Source: an uncultured Alistipes sp. (GTDB lineage: Bacteria; Bacteroidota; Bacteroidia; Bacteroidales; Rikenellaceae). From it: a stretch of 24,009 bases of DNA. The position numbers and the translations under genes are program-made. A model generated the notes under the pieces. The model was not told where the DNA came from. It made no database searches and worked only from the letters and a program-made list of their open reading frames with translations. Where the stretch lies: the NCBI GenBank assembly GCA_958449275.1, contig CAUDHE010000037.1, positions 1-24,009 on the forward strand. Reading direction: 5' to 3'. Positions 6,022 through 15,543 of this stretch are shown here, in pieces (within the stretch, counting starts at the first letter, position 1; each line of letters opens with the position of its first letter).

Positions 6022-8133
6022 TCATTTCTTTCTCTTTCCCCATTTGGGACGTATATCGAGAAACACCTCGAAGTTCATGCGTGGCATGGGGCGCGACAGC
6101 ACCGATTCGTACTCTTCGTTGAAGAGATTTTTCACCGCCGCTTTGACCGAAAGTTCAGCCCAGTGCGGCGAAAACAACTTTTCGAGGGACACGTCGCTCA
6201 TGTAATAGGGTTTCACGCGCGAGATTTTACTTTTCATGTCGTTGTCCGAGGTGGTGAAGCGTTCGCTGTAATAGCACCACTTGTAGATAAACCGCCACGA
6301 CTTATAGGAGAGCCGCCCCGTCGCTGAAGCAGAGTATTCGGGGACATAGACCAACTGTTTGCCGATCGCCTTGTCAGCCCAGTCCACCGGATCGCCGTTG
6401 TTGATGGACGGCGTCCACGAGAAAGAGGCGTCGCCGCCCAGCTGCCAATCATTGGATAATTGCACCGTGGCGTCGGCCTTCAGTTCGACCCCGTAGGCAT
6501 GCACCTCTTTGACGTTCTTCGGCGTCCAGAATCCCTTGAACGTCGGCAGCCACACAATCCAGTCGTCGATGTAGGAATCGAACCACGTCGCCGATCCCGA
6601 AAGCGTGTATTTCCCCGCTTTGCCTATGGCAAACGAAACGCCGGTATCGTAGGTCACTCCGTGCTCTTTTTTCAGGTCGGGATTGCCGCCCGGCAGGAAG
6701 TAGAGGTCGTTCAGGGTCGGGAAGCGGTAGTTGCGCGATACGGAAGCCTTGGCCGTGACGTTGCCGTGCTTCGAGAGCAGGTAATCGGCAAAGAACGCCG
6801 GAATGACGGGCGACCACTCCCCGCCGTACATCTCCTCGCGCAGCGCTACCGACAGCCCCAATCGGTCGGTAGGCATCCATTTGGCCGAAGCGTAGGCCGA
6901 CACCTCGGCACGTCCCTTGTCGTAGCCCACGACAACTTTTTTCTTGTTGCCCTGTGCCAGCGTCTGCGAGTTTAGTTCCAGCACGTTTTTGTCTTTGCTG
7001 CGGACGAAGTGCTGATGTACGGAGACATTTGCGGTAAACAGCCATTTGCGGCCGAGATAATATTCTCCCTCGGCCTGCCCGTAAAAGGTGTCTATCCAGC
7101 TGCGCGAGCGAATCATCTCGGCCATCACGCCGTTGCCTTTGTCCTGCGAAAAGTCGTAACCCTGCCATGTGTGGATGTAGCCTGCATGCGCTCCGACTTT
7201 CCAGTTTTTGCGCAGATGACTCCACGAAAGGATGCCGCGGAATGTCCGCTCCCGCTGTTCGTTGACATATTCGCTGTCGGAACGGTGGTCGACCGAGAGC
7301 ATCGGCACGCCGCGGCGCGAATCGAGATACCATGCCTGCAATCCTAAACGGTCGCCGTGGCCCGTATTGTAGTAAACCTCCTGCAAAAGGTGAAAATCAC
7401 GGAAAGCTCCGCATTTGTTGCGTTCGACGGGATAGTATGTATCCACGATGTTGTGCTCGTCGTCGTAGACGTTCATCTTCTTGTTGTAGTTGCGGTACTT
7501 GAAGTCATTGTCCGACGAGGAGTAGACCGCGCGGGTCGACACCTGCCAGTGTTTGTCGCCATAGGTCAGGCGCAGAAACTCGTCGAAGGTCTTGAACGAT
7601 CCGACACCCTGCACGTATTGCAATCCGAAGCCGTCGGCGTCGGCAGGTCGTGTGGAGAGTTTCACCGCACCGCCCAGTCCGCCGCCCGTTTCGTTGACGG
7701 ACGAGGTTCCGTGCAGCAGCGAGGCGTCGTCGATGAAGTAGGCCGGAATCATCGAAAAGTCGGTCATGCCCAGCATAGGCGAGTTTATTCGCATGCCGTT
7801 CCACGTCACCTGCGTGTGCGAGGGCGACGTGCCGCGGAATGCCACCGTCGAGAGCGTCGCGCGACCGTATTGCTTGACGAAAATCGACGAATTGAAAGTC
7901 AGCACATCGGCCATCGACAGAGCGATGTTCTCTTTCAATACGGCCGAATCGAGGTTCGTCTGCTGTATGCCGATTTCCTTCATCGGTCGTCGTGCAGAAA
8001 CGAAAACCTCGTCGATTGGGACGACATAGGAGGAATTCCGATTCCACCAGTCGCTCTTTTTCACGGGTTCCTTCTCCTGCCCGTAAGCGTCGAACGCAGC
8101 AATGGAGAGCCAGAATATCAAAATATATTTCAT
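6022..8133 (-). CDS. btuB: TonB-dependent receptor, BtuB-like corrinoid transporter
   Basis: A 703-residue outer-membrane receptor. The signal peptide ends AFDAYG-QEK (signal peptidase I type). DEVFVSA near residues 41-47 looks like a TonB box. The plug domain follows, with SMADVL, FVKQYGRATLSTVAFRG near 87-103, the motif TQVTWNGMRINSPMLG and a glycine-rich GGGLGGAVKLSTRP near 150-163. The rest is a 22-strand-type barrel ending in NLFNEEYESVLSRPMPRMNFEV. It lacks the N-terminal carboxypeptidase-like domain of SusC proteins, as BtuB proteins do. The assignment to cobalamin rests on family look plus the cobalamin riboswitch and BtuG-like gene in the same operon. It is the last gene, 12 nt after its neighbour. 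It would import captured corrinoids into the periplasm using TonB energy. Confidence 0.88.
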   Translation of the reverse strand: MKYILIFWLSIAAFDAYGQEKEPVKKSDWWNRNSSYVVPIDEVFVSARRPMKEIGIQQTNLDSAVLKENIALSMADVLTFNSSIFVKQYGRATLSTVAFRGTSPSHTQVTWNGMRINSPMLGMTDFSMIPAYFIDDASLLHGTSSVNETGGGLGGAVKLSTRPADADGFGLQYVQGVGSFKTFDEFLRLTYGDKHWQVSTRAVYSSSDNDFKYRNYNKKMNVYDDEHNIVDTYYPVERNKCGAFRDFHLLQEVYYNTGHGDRLGLQAWYLDSRRGVPMLSVDHRSDSEYVNEQRERTFRGILSWSHLRKNWKVGAHAGYIHTWQGYDFSQDKGNGVMAEMIRSRSWIDTFYGQAEGEYYLGRKWLFTANVSVHQHFVRSKDKNVLELNSQTLAQGNKKKVVVGYDKGRAEVSAYASAKWMPTDRLGLSVALREEMYGGEWSPVIPAFFADYLLSKHGNVTAKASVSRNYRFPTLNDLYFLPGGNPDLKKEHGVTYDTGVSFAIGKAGKYTLSGSATWFDSYIDDWIVWLPTFKGFWTPKNVKEVHAYGVELKADATVQLSNDWQLGGDASFSWTPSINNGDPVDWADKAIGKQLVYVPEYSASATGRLSYKSWRFIYKWCYYSERFTTSDNDMKSKISRVKPYYMSDVSLEKLFSPHWAELSVKAAVKNLFNEEYESVLSRPMPRMNFEVFLDIRPKWGKRKK

Positions 8134-8145
8134 AATATCATCATT

Positions 8146-10302
8146 CTATTCGCTGTCAGCGGCATCTGTCATCTGTTCGTAAGAGGGATTTGCTCCGCAA
8201 TTCTCGATCTGCCAAGTGTCGGCCGAGAGATTCGGAAGCACTCGCCTGAATGTAGAGAAGTCCGCAACCGATTTAAGATTGCCGATATATACTGCGTCGG
8301 CCTTGACGAGCGACGGGAAGTCGAGCGAGCGCACCGAGCGGTTCGGGTATCGGTCATGGCCGATGAACAGTCTGCCGGTTACGGTTTCGAGTGCGGGAAA
8401 CTCGAACGAGGTCGTCCGGTCTGTTGTGCTGCTCCACGTCGATACCAGCATGTTGCCGTCGACGCGTCGGAGGCGGGGCATGATGAATGCTCCGGCGCAC
8501 CCCGAAGGCATCGTGTAGAAGGCGTAGTCGTCCGATGAATCGTCCGAAATCCGTTCGCCGTTGCCGACCGTTTCGAGCTGGGGCAGTTCGAACGAGGAGA
8601 ATGCCGAACCGCGCACATACATGGCAAGCTGCCTGCCGACATTTTTCAGCTTCGGAAACGACGCGCGGTTTTCCGCTCCGGATTTTCCGCAGTTGCGCAG
8701 CAGGAGAGTCCCCCGCACCTCCGTGAGATTCGGAAGAGAAAGAGTGAACGGTGATTGCGAACCGCAATTCTCGACATAAAGATTCTCGCATGCGGCGGTC
8801 GGCAGAACAATGGACGAAACAGCCGTAAAGCCGACAATGCGCAGAGTCCCGACCTCGCGGAATCCGATGATGTCGAAGGGCATCGCCGCGGGCTGCTGCG
8901 CGAGTGCCGAGGCATCGAGCATCAGTGACCCGCCGAACGAATCGCCACGTATTTCTGTGATTTTCGGCACAGAGACGAATCGCAGCGAAACCGTACTGCC
9001 CGGAGCGAACGAGCAATGCGAAAAATCGACTGCGCCTGACAGCGACGGCAGATCGTCGATGGTCAAATCGCCCCCGACGGCCGTGAGGCGGGGAAAGAGC
9101 GCTCCTAAATCCGTGACCATGGGCAACGTCCGCAGGCAGATGTCGCCGTCGACGCGCTCCAACGTGGCGAAATTCGTTTCAACGACGGCAGGACACTCCT
9201 CGACCGAGAACGATGCCGCGGCGGTGAGTTTCGGCAACACGATGCTTCGCAGCAGCGGGCAGCCGTCGAGCCGAATCGCTCCGGATTTTTCGAGTTGCGG
9301 AAATTCGAAGGTATTGGCCATGGCAAGCTGTTCGTAGCACACGCCTCCGGCCGAGGTCAGTGCTCCGAACGAGGTCGCCAATCCCGACAGACTGCCGAAA
9401 TGCGAGAGCGTGACTGTGCCGCCGACACGAGCGAGTTTTGGCAGAAATAGTTGATTGCATGGAGAGGTACCCTCCGTTTTGTCGGAAAGTGCCCCGCACA
9501 ATGTCAGATTTTCCTCGACCTCCGTCAGTTCGTCGGTCATAAACTCGACGAGCTGTTTTGCCCCGATATGCAGGCTCCCCGCAACTCGTTGCAGGGCATT
9601 GATATATACCGTTCGCAGTGAAGTGCCGAATATCTGTAAATCTCCTGCAACCTCTTCAAGTGCCGGAAGATTGAGTGCTTGCAGCGAGGTGTGGGGCGCA
9701 TCGGCGAAGCCTATTGCAAGCGAACCGCAGAATGCGAGGCTCGACAGACCGCCCAAATCCTTTACATGGCAGGCATCGGTAACGACCAGCGCCCCGCGAA
9801 CGGAGTTCAACGCCGCAAGTCCGTCGAGATTCTCGATCGGGTCGTCCGTTTCGGTTTCGCTACCGATAATGAGATCCCCTTCGATCACATTGTAGGCATT
9901 TGCAGCGAAAGCATCGACATCTTTTTGTGTGCGCAGCGTCATACTGCCGGTCGAAACTATATCCGTGCGCTCCACCGAATACCGGTAGCTGCGGTCGTGC
10001 ACCCCGTCTGCCGAAGTAACAAGGAACTGCCACTCCTGATTCCAGTCGGAGATGGTCGCAAGGTCGGGGCGGATTGCCGCGGCATCGCTGAGTGCCACGC
10101 GTGCCGAGGCATTCGCCAGTGAAATGTTGTACGGTACACTCACGGTGATCCCATTATCCGTGACAGTCGCGTCATAAACCATATCCCCACTCGTTATCGA
10201 GAATGAGATGATCCGGTTTTCGGCACTCAACAGACCTTCCTCGCTCCCGCTGTTGCAACCGGCTAACGCCAGACAACCGATAATACAAAACAGTTTCTTC
10301 AT
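8146..10302 (-). CDS. Surface lipoprotein with L-domain-like solenoid repeats
   Basis: A 718-residue lipoprotein: signal peptide with lipobox LALAGC, Cys16, then NSGSEEG. Residues about 30-112 form a beta-rich domain of the kind often called DUF5018 in Bacteroidetes (ISFSITSGDMVYDATVTDNGITVSVP). From about 118 to the end there is a long solenoid of roughly 22-25-residue units such as LPALEEVAGDLQIFGTSL and LTAVGGDLTIDDLPSL. Its pattern of an aliphatic staircase with V-G-G-x-L-x-I turns resembles receptor L-domains and is distinct from BspA repeats. It sits 10 nt after the PKD lipoprotein gene and 12 nt before btuB. Placement in a cobalamin-repressed operon suggests a role at the outer-membrane transporter, perhaps as an extracellular scaffold; no known corrinoid-binding protein of this build is known to me. 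Confidence 0.82.
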   Translation of the reverse strand: MKKLFCIIGCLALAGCNSGSEEGLLSAENRIISFSITSGDMVYDATVTDNGITVSVPYNISLANASARVALSDAAAIRPDLATISDWNQEWQFLVTSADGVHDRSYRYSVERTDIVSTGSMTLRTQKDVDAFAANAYNVIEGDLIIGSETETDDPIENLDGLAALNSVRGALVVTDACHVKDLGGLSSLAFCGSLAIGFADAPHTSLQALNLPALEEVAGDLQIFGTSLRTVYINALQRVAGSLHIGAKQLVEFMTDELTEVEENLTLCGALSDKTEGTSPCNQLFLPKLARVGGTVTLSHFGSLSGLATSFGALTSAGGVCYEQLAMANTFEFPQLEKSGAIRLDGCPLLRSIVLPKLTAAASFSVEECPAVVETNFATLERVDGDICLRTLPMVTDLGALFPRLTAVGGDLTIDDLPSLSGAVDFSHCSFAPGSTVSLRFVSVPKITEIRGDSFGGSLMLDASALAQQPAAMPFDIIGFREVGTLRIVGFTAVSSIVLPTAACENLYVENCGSQSPFTLSLPNLTEVRGTLLLRNCGKSGAENRASFPKLKNVGRQLAMYVRGSAFSSFELPQLETVGNGERISDDSSDDYAFYTMPSGCAGAFIMPRLRRVDGNMLVSTWSSTTDRTTSFEFPALETVTGRLFIGHDRYPNRSVRSLDFPSLVKADAVYIGNLKSVADFSTFRRVLPNLSADTWQIENCGANPSYEQMTDAADSE

Positions 10303-10312
10303 ACGCCACGTG

Positions 10313-12127
10313 TTATTGTCCCTGATTGAGATTTTCGTCCGTGAATCCGAATACTTCCGTGGAATTTTCGCCCAGCCATCCGGCTTTCATATTGACGCCG
10401 GTCTGCACCTTGATGAAGTCGATGTATTTCAATCCTGCAGGATTGCCGGCAGCATCCACCGCATTCGAAATCTTGAAGTATATTTTCATCGCTCCGGCGG
10501 CGGCATTGTCATCATCCGAAAGACGGTCTTCGCCCAGATTGTCGGCATAGCCCCAGTCGTATTCTCCGTTCACCCAATATGTCCCGTTGCCGGAACGGTC
10601 GTAGGTGCGGTGTTTGAGACATGTGCCGTAGAGGGTATAGCTGTCCGCGCCAATCCATGCAGGATAGTAACTCGACTGGTCGTGATACTGTTTCAGGTAG
10701 TCGATTTTGCCGACTGCACCGCGGTTGTCCTTCCACTGGACGTCTGCGCCCGAATAGGTGGGGCGATAATAGGTTACCGCATAATCCTCAATGGTTTCCG
10801 GCTTGCCGTACTCCGAACCTCGGAGCTGGAACCACTCGTCGTCGGGGAAGCCGTTGCCGTCGGTGTCCTGCATCACCCATACGATACCCGGCTCGGATGC
10901 CCCTTCGAAAGCATTTCCCGTAATCGAAAAGTTGTATCCGTCACGATAGCCTGCCGAATTGTCGATGCTGTGGTCGAAACCCACGACGATATATCCTCCC
11001 CAGCCGCCGAGCGAAACCCATGTTCTCTTGCGCAATCTGTCTTCGGCGTAGGCGACGGCGGCTTCGGGTGTGGTTTCGTTGCCGACGAAGCCGCCCGAAA
11101 CAAGTTCGTTGATGAACTGACCCGGTGCGGGAGTGTATTCATACACCGTGGTCCACTCAGCACTTCCTGCCAACGAAGCACTGCGCCGGTGCGTGCCCTC
11201 CGCATCGCAGCATACGACCGTGAATTCGAGTTCCGCCGATGTCGTTTCCTCTCCCTCTGCCGCTGTGTCGGTCACGGTGAGTAGCACCTTCGTACTACCC
11301 TTTACGGTTGGAGTATAGGTGAATGCCGCATCGGTCGAAACTGCCTGTCCGTCGATTGTCCAGCAATATGCCGGGGTATTTGCATTCCATACATACGGAC
11401 GCAGGGTCGTAGAGCGGCCGAGTGCCACATTGCGCGTCAGTCCGTCGTATTTGCGGCCTGTGGGAGCGACGGTAACGGTGATCGGAACGGCCTTGACGAC
11501 GTTTATTTCGAGAGTCTTGTCGTCGCAGCCGTCCTCGTTCTCGGTCTGAAGACGGAGATGATATAATCCGACCTCCTGTTCGCAAAACTCGCAGGTCGCC
11601 CCGTCTCCGACCGGCTCGGGAACGGTTGCTCCCGGGCGGAGCAGCGTCCAGCGATATGTCGCCGTCTGGCAGCCCCGCACGTCGGGCGATATGGTACACC
11701 GACGTCCTTTGGTGATTTCCATGCTCTGCCCGCCGGGGAATGTGATTACGGGCGGCATCTGTTCGAGAACCTCCACGAAAAGCTGTTCGGTAGCCGAGCC
11801 TTCGGGCGTAGTAACGTTAAGACTCATGTAGTATCCCTGTTTCCCATCCTCCGTTTTCTGTGTCCGGTCGAACCGGTAAACCAGTTGCGGATCGGTTGAT
11901 ATGATTTTGCCGGTCGATTCGAGTTTCCATGCGTAAACGGCCCGCTCGGCATAGCGGTAAGTAGGCGAGATTGTAAATTCGCGTCCGACCTTTGCCGTGT
12001 AGATAGCCGGATTAACATCGAATGTTATGACGGGTGTCATTTCGATCTCCTGTGTAATCAGTTCGTCCCTGCTGCATCCTGCAATCGCGGCGAGCAGGAG
12101 TGTGAAAAATAGCTTGTATAGATTCAT
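10313..12127 (-). CDS. PKD-repeat surface lipoprotein of the B12 operon
   Basis: A 604-residue lipoprotein with lipobox AIAGC, Cys18, then SRDELITQE. Three PKD-like Ig-fold domains lie at about 30-120 (VYAWKLESTGKIIS), 125-212 (ATYRWTLLRPG) and 215-305 (AYCWTIDGQAV), each with the Y-x-W strand typical of bacteroidal PKD proteins. The C-terminal 300 residues form a separate domain containing GGYIVVGFDHSIDN, then DTDGNGFPDDEWFQLRGSE near 421-439, an acidic loop likely to bind calcium, and ending YIDFIKVQTGVNMKAGWLGE. Proteins with this C-terminal domain are common in bacteroidal cobalamin and other uptake loci as cell surface proteins. Direct corrinoid binding, as known for BtuG and BtuH families, is possible but not shown. 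It is translated 13 nt after the BtuG-like gene. Confidence 0.83.
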   Translation of the reverse strand: MNLYKLFFTLLLAAIAGCSRDELITQEIEMTPVITFDVNPAIYTAKVGREFTISPTYRYAERAVYAWKLESTGKIISTDPQLVYRFDRTQKTEDGKQGYYMSLNVTTPEGSATEQLFVEVLEQMPPVITFPGGQSMEITKGRRCTISPDVRGCQTATYRWTLLRPGATVPEPVGDGATCEFCEQEVGLYHLRLQTENEDGCDDKTLEINVVKAVPITVTVAPTGRKYDGLTRNVALGRSTTLRPYVWNANTPAYCWTIDGQAVSTDAAFTYTPTVKGSTKVLLTVTDTAAEGEETTSAELEFTVVCCDAEGTHRRSASLAGSAEWTTVYEYTPAPGQFINELVSGGFVGNETTPEAAVAYAEDRLRKRTWVSLGGWGGYIVVGFDHSIDNSAGYRDGYNFSITGNAFEGASEPGIVWVMQDTDGNGFPDDEWFQLRGSEYGKPETIEDYAVTYYRPTYSGADVQWKDNRGAVGKIDYLKQYHDQSSYYPAWIGADSYTLYGTCLKHRTYDRSGNGTYWVNGEYDWGYADNLGEDRLSDDDNAAAGAMKIYFKISNAVDAAGNPAGLKYIDFIKVQTGVNMKAGWLGENSTEVFGFTDENLNQGQ

Positions 12128-12140
12128 ATTTACTCTTTAA

Positions 12141-13223
12141 TTATCGCCAGCAGAATGCGCCGGGAATGATTCCCACGTTGAATTGGTCGAGCAGTTTACC
12201 TTCGGGCGAGTAGCGCAGCACCACGCCGCTCTGCACGTAGTCTATCGCGTCGGCAACGTAAACCTCCGATGTAACGGGATCAACGGTCAGTCCGTAATAG
12301 AGTGTGTTTTGATACGGAATGAACGGCTTGACAGGAAAATTGTCGGCCTCGACGGGCAGTTTCCAGATGGATTTGTTGATGAAATAGAGCGTGTCGCGCG
12401 TGCCGTTGAGTTGCACTTCCGACGGCCAATCGCCGAACTGGAATTTGAATTGTTTCTCCACGGTGAAGGTCTTTGCATCAATACAGTACAGTGACGGAGC
12501 TTCGTGCCCGTAAGGCGAGCCTTCGTAACCGCCGTCGGTAACGGTCCACATTTTGTCGTTGCAGTCCATAACAAGCGACGTCGGCTGAATGCCCACGACG
12601 AGTTCGTCCACGACTTCGTCCCGTTCGGTGTCTATCTTCAATATTCGGTTCTGGTACGACCAGCAGTTCGTGAATACATACTTGCCATATTGCACCATCT
12701 GCTCCGTGGATCCCGATTCGTAGTCCATGTCGGTTTCGACATAACCTGTAATCTCATAGGTTTTGGGGTTGACGATATAGATGCGCGGATCCCAGATCTG
12801 TGTGACGTAAGCCTTTTCATCGCTCAGGAAGTGAATGTAGCGGGGAGAGGTGAAACCCGTAATGCGCCCCACCTCCTTGAATGTATTGATGTCTATGGCG
12901 AAAATCACCCCCGAATTGTTCACCACCACCCAGCCGATGCCGTTGCGGATGACCATCGACTGCGCCACATCGCCCAGTTTGAAGCCGTTGGCGCGTGCGA
13001 AAACCTCGTTCTCGACACGCTTGGTCGCAGGGTCGTAGTACGACAGCGAGGCGTTGCCATACATGAAATTCCCTTCGTTGGTGATGAACAGCCCATGCGC
13101 ACCAACAGATCCGTCGATTTGAAAATCTTCGGTATCCATCGGCCCGTAGTCCATGCACGACACGGCGCATACCGCACAAAAGAGCGGTGTTATCCATCTT
13201 TTCAATTCCGAATATCCTTTCAT
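12141..13223 (-). CDS. btuG: BtuG-like beta-propeller lipoprotein
   Basis: A 360-residue lipoprotein whose signal peptide ends CAVSC with Cys23, followed by an acidic linker (MDYGPMDTED). From about 40 on it forms a YncE/DUF5074-type beta-propeller: GLFITNEGNFMYGNASLSYY at 44-63 is the hallmark first blade, followed by blades such as GVIFAIDINTFKEVGRI, RIYIVNPKTYEITGYV and RILKIDTERDEVV, closing with VVLRYSPEGKLLDQFNVGIIPGAFCW. BtuG of Bacteroides binds cobalamin and cobinamide very tightly on the cell surface and sits as a lid on BtuB. The riboswitch, the btuB gene in the same operon and the hallmark sequences make this a confident assignment. The upstream neighbour overlaps closely (8 nt gap) and also ends in a propeller. 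Confidence 0.88.
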   Translation of the reverse strand: MKGYSELKRWITPLFCAVCAVSCMDYGPMDTEDFQIDGSVGAHGLFITNEGNFMYGNASLSYYDPATKRVENEVFARANGFKLGDVAQSMVIRNGIGWVVVNNSGVIFAIDINTFKEVGRITGFTSPRYIHFLSDEKAYVTQIWDPRIYIVNPKTYEITGYVETDMDYESGSTEQMVQYGKYVFTNCWSYQNRILKIDTERDEVVDELVVGIQPTSLVMDCNDKMWTVTDGGYEGSPYGHEAPSLYCIDAKTFTVEKQFKFQFGDWPSEVQLNGTRDTLYFINKSIWKLPVEADNFPVKPFIPYQNTLYYGLTVDPVTSEVYVADAIDYVQSGVVLRYSPEGKLLDQFNVGIIPGAFCWR

Positions 13224-13231
13224 GCGCTCCG

Positions 13232-15523
13232 CTATTTGTCAATCCACTCCTGCGTGAACCGGTAGGCGAAATCCACACCCGCCGGGCTCGCTTTCTTCTG
13301 GTAAAAACTCCCGAACTCCACTGCGTCGCTTCGCGAAACGTCGTAGACCTCGATGCGGCTGTCGATATAACTCGATTTGCCGACCCACAACTGTTCGGTC
13401 GTGGGGTGAATGCCCATATAACCGTAGATGACGTTGCCGCCTTTGTGATCTGCGTCCAATTCGGCAGTGATATAGCTTTCATCGAGTTTTCCGGTAGCGT
13501 AGTTGTAGCGAACCGCTTCGTTGGCACTGAAATCGGGCCTGCCGATAAAGTAGAGATAAGGTTCGCGGAAGCTGGCGCACATCTGAACGGACGGCGATGC
13601 CGTACCCGTGCGCAGGTGCACCGATTCGGGCAGCGTCTGCTCCTCCACGATGTCGCCCTGCGCATCGAGGATGACGAATTTCGCGGGCGATTTCCACACC
13701 ACGTTGCCGTAGTAGCCCAGACCGTCGGTCTCGAACTCGCCCGTGAACAGAGCATAGATTCGTCCGTCGGCACCTTTGGCGATATCTTTTATCTGGCGGT
13801 TTTCGAACGTGTGGGTCTTGACGACCTTATCGGAGGCAGGGTCTATGACGATCACCGAATTGCCCCGCCCGGCGAAGACCTTGCCGCGCGAAAAGACCAT
13901 GCGGGCCTTGGTTGCGCCAGAGACGGTGAACTCACCGAACGTGTCGGGAATATCCTTGGTGTCGATGATATTCGTTTTAAGGTCGATGACACGGATGCCG
14001 GAATGACTCTCCATCGAGACCGAATATTGGATATACCCCTTTTCGGGACTCACGACGACGATATGCTGGGGCCAGCACAGATACGACTTGGAGGATTGCG
14101 TGGCACCGGTCGAGGTGTCGACTTCGGCATAGAAATTCAGGTCGCGGGCAACCTGACGCTTCATCGTGTGGGCATCGCACACCACATAGCGGCCGTCGCC
14201 GTTGAACGAGGTTCCCATGCTGCTGGTGCGGCCGTTCTGGGTGATGAAATAGATGCGGCCGTTGGCCATGTACATATCCTGCAACACGTTGCCTATTTCG
14301 TTATCGTTAATCTCTTCGTAGACCCGTTCGTGGTAGCGGCCGTGCTGGTCGAAATAGACGACCGAACCGTTCTCTGAGGTCATGTTGCCCTCCATGAGCA
14401 CGAACGTACCCTCGGGGTGGGTGAAGTCGAGCACATAATACTCCTGCGACAGAATCACCTTGTCGGCGGAGCATATCGTCAGCATGTTTTCCAAATCCAT
14501 TCCCTGCATGTATTCGGCAGGCGGTGCGATTCGCAGACCACGGCCGGCAATATCCAGATCGACATTCCAGCCGGCAGGCACGGAGGCTATGTTCACGGCC
14601 GGAATCCACCTTTCGGCCGTAAGTGACCACTCCTCGGCGGCGCCATACTTCAGGCAGACAGCCTCGTCGGGAGCTTCGTCGCGTTCGATGGCGAATCTGC
14701 CACCGTCGCGGGACGTGATTTCGGATGTCAGACGGTAGATGCGGCCCGATTCGAAATTGCGCCCGGTGCGGGTTTCGGTATAGACGCTTCCGTCGGCGAA
14801 AGTGTAGGTAATGTAAATCTCCTGCTGCGAGCAGTCGGCAGGGAAAACGACTGCGGCAGCAAACACATCGCTGTCGCTGCCCGCACGCGGCAGAGCGACA
14901 CCATCGCCGCCCAGCGACAGCGTGATGCGGTTCGAGGCGTCGGACACGTCGCCGAATCCGCCGTTCTCGAAGCGGCTGCGGCCCGTGAGTGCGGTGGCCG
15001 GTTCGCCGACGACAAGCGATATGGAGGCGAGTTTCGCATCGACATCCTGCGACCATGGGTTGAACCAAATGCACGACGTGGCATGCGAGAGCGTGAATCG
15101 CCCGTCGTCATCTGTAACTGCATAACCGAAATCGCCGTTCGGCCCGAGTTGCAGTTCGTATGGAACGTCTTGGTGCTGAATCGTCGGAACAAATGCTTCG
15201 CTGCCGTGTCCAGTCATGTTGTAGAAAACACGGTAAGGGGCTTCGCCCGTCAGACTTTCGAAACCGAAAGCGGCCGATGCGCCGTCGATACCGGCCTCGG
15301 TGCTCTGCACGTCGTCCACCCAGATGCGGTCGGCGGCGCTCCACGAGAAAGCGATCGCGCCGCCGTCGCCCGGGACGAACTGCGTGCGGGTTGCCGAACC
15401 TGAAAACCCGGTCAGCGTCACCGGCCCTCCGGTCTCGCGGGGCATATCGGCGGTAAGGTCCGCCGGGTCGGTCGTACAGGCCGCCAGCATGAGTGCCAAT
15501 GAAACAAATAATGTATTTTTCAT
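13232..15523 (-). CDS. Three-domain surface lipoprotein with C-terminal beta-propeller
   Basis: A 763-residue lipoprotein with lipobox LMLAAC, Cys16. Residues about 33-270 form a fimbrillin-like beta domain nearly collinear with that of the 1402-residue neighbour (shared VFYNMTG, LGPNGDFGYA, FTLSHATS, DGSVYTETRTG). Residues about 289-365 form a BACON-like domain (LKYGAAEEWSLT, PAGWNVDLD) also seen in the 319-residue lipoprotein that opens the operon. From about 370 to the end is a beta-propeller with segments such as GRIYFITQNGR, SVIVIDPASDKVVKTHTF and GYMGIHPTTEQLWVGKSS, comparable to DUF5074/YncE proteins such as BtuG but divergent. It may be a second corrinoid-binding propeller on a long stalk. 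The gene begins 91 nt after the large LRR gene, a gap containing a hairpin. Confidence 0.8.
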   Translation of the reverse strand: MKNTLFVSLALMLAACTTDPADLTADMPRETGGPVTLTGFSGSATRTQFVPGDGGAIAFSWSAADRIWVDDVQSTEAGIDGASAAFGFESLTGEAPYRVFYNMTGHGSEAFVPTIQHQDVPYELQLGPNGDFGYAVTDDDGRFTLSHATSCIWFNPWSQDVDAKLASISLVVGEPATALTGRSRFENGGFGDVSDASNRITLSLGGDGVALPRAGSDSDVFAAAVVFPADCSQQEIYITYTFADGSVYTETRTGRNFESGRIYRLTSEITSRDGGRFAIERDEAPDEAVCLKYGAAEEWSLTAERWIPAVNIASVPAGWNVDLDIAGRGLRIAPPAEYMQGMDLENMLTICSADKVILSQEYYVLDFTHPEGTFVLMEGNMTSENGSVVYFDQHGRYHERVYEEINDNEIGNVLQDMYMANGRIYFITQNGRTSSMGTSFNGDGRYVVCDAHTMKRQVARDLNFYAEVDTSTGATQSSKSYLCWPQHIVVVSPEKGYIQYSVSMESHSGIRVIDLKTNIIDTKDIPDTFGEFTVSGATKARMVFSRGKVFAGRGNSVIVIDPASDKVVKTHTFENRQIKDIAKGADGRIYALFTGEFETDGLGYYGNVVWKSPAKFVILDAQGDIVEEQTLPESVHLRTGTASPSVQMCASFREPYLYFIGRPDFSANEAVRYNYATGKLDESYITAELDADHKGGNVIYGYMGIHPTTEQLWVGKSSYIDSRIEVYDVSRSDAVEFGSFYQKKASPAGVDFAYRFTQEWIDK

Positions 15524-15543
15524 AATCCGTTTCTTAAAATGCG

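Noticed and set aside
7357..8538. Long plus-strand frame of 393 codons
   Set aside because: Antisense shadow spanning the end of the lipoprotein gene and start of the btuB-like gene; its translation is rich in V, R and H as expected for a shadow.
10208..11284. Plus-strand frame of 358 codons
   Set aside because: Shadow of the PKD lipoprotein gene, crossing the boundary of two minus-strand genes.
12504..14377. Plus-strand frames of 253 and 396 codons (12504-13265, 13187-14377)
   Set aside because: Antisense to the two propeller lipoproteins, which have signal peptides and clear families.
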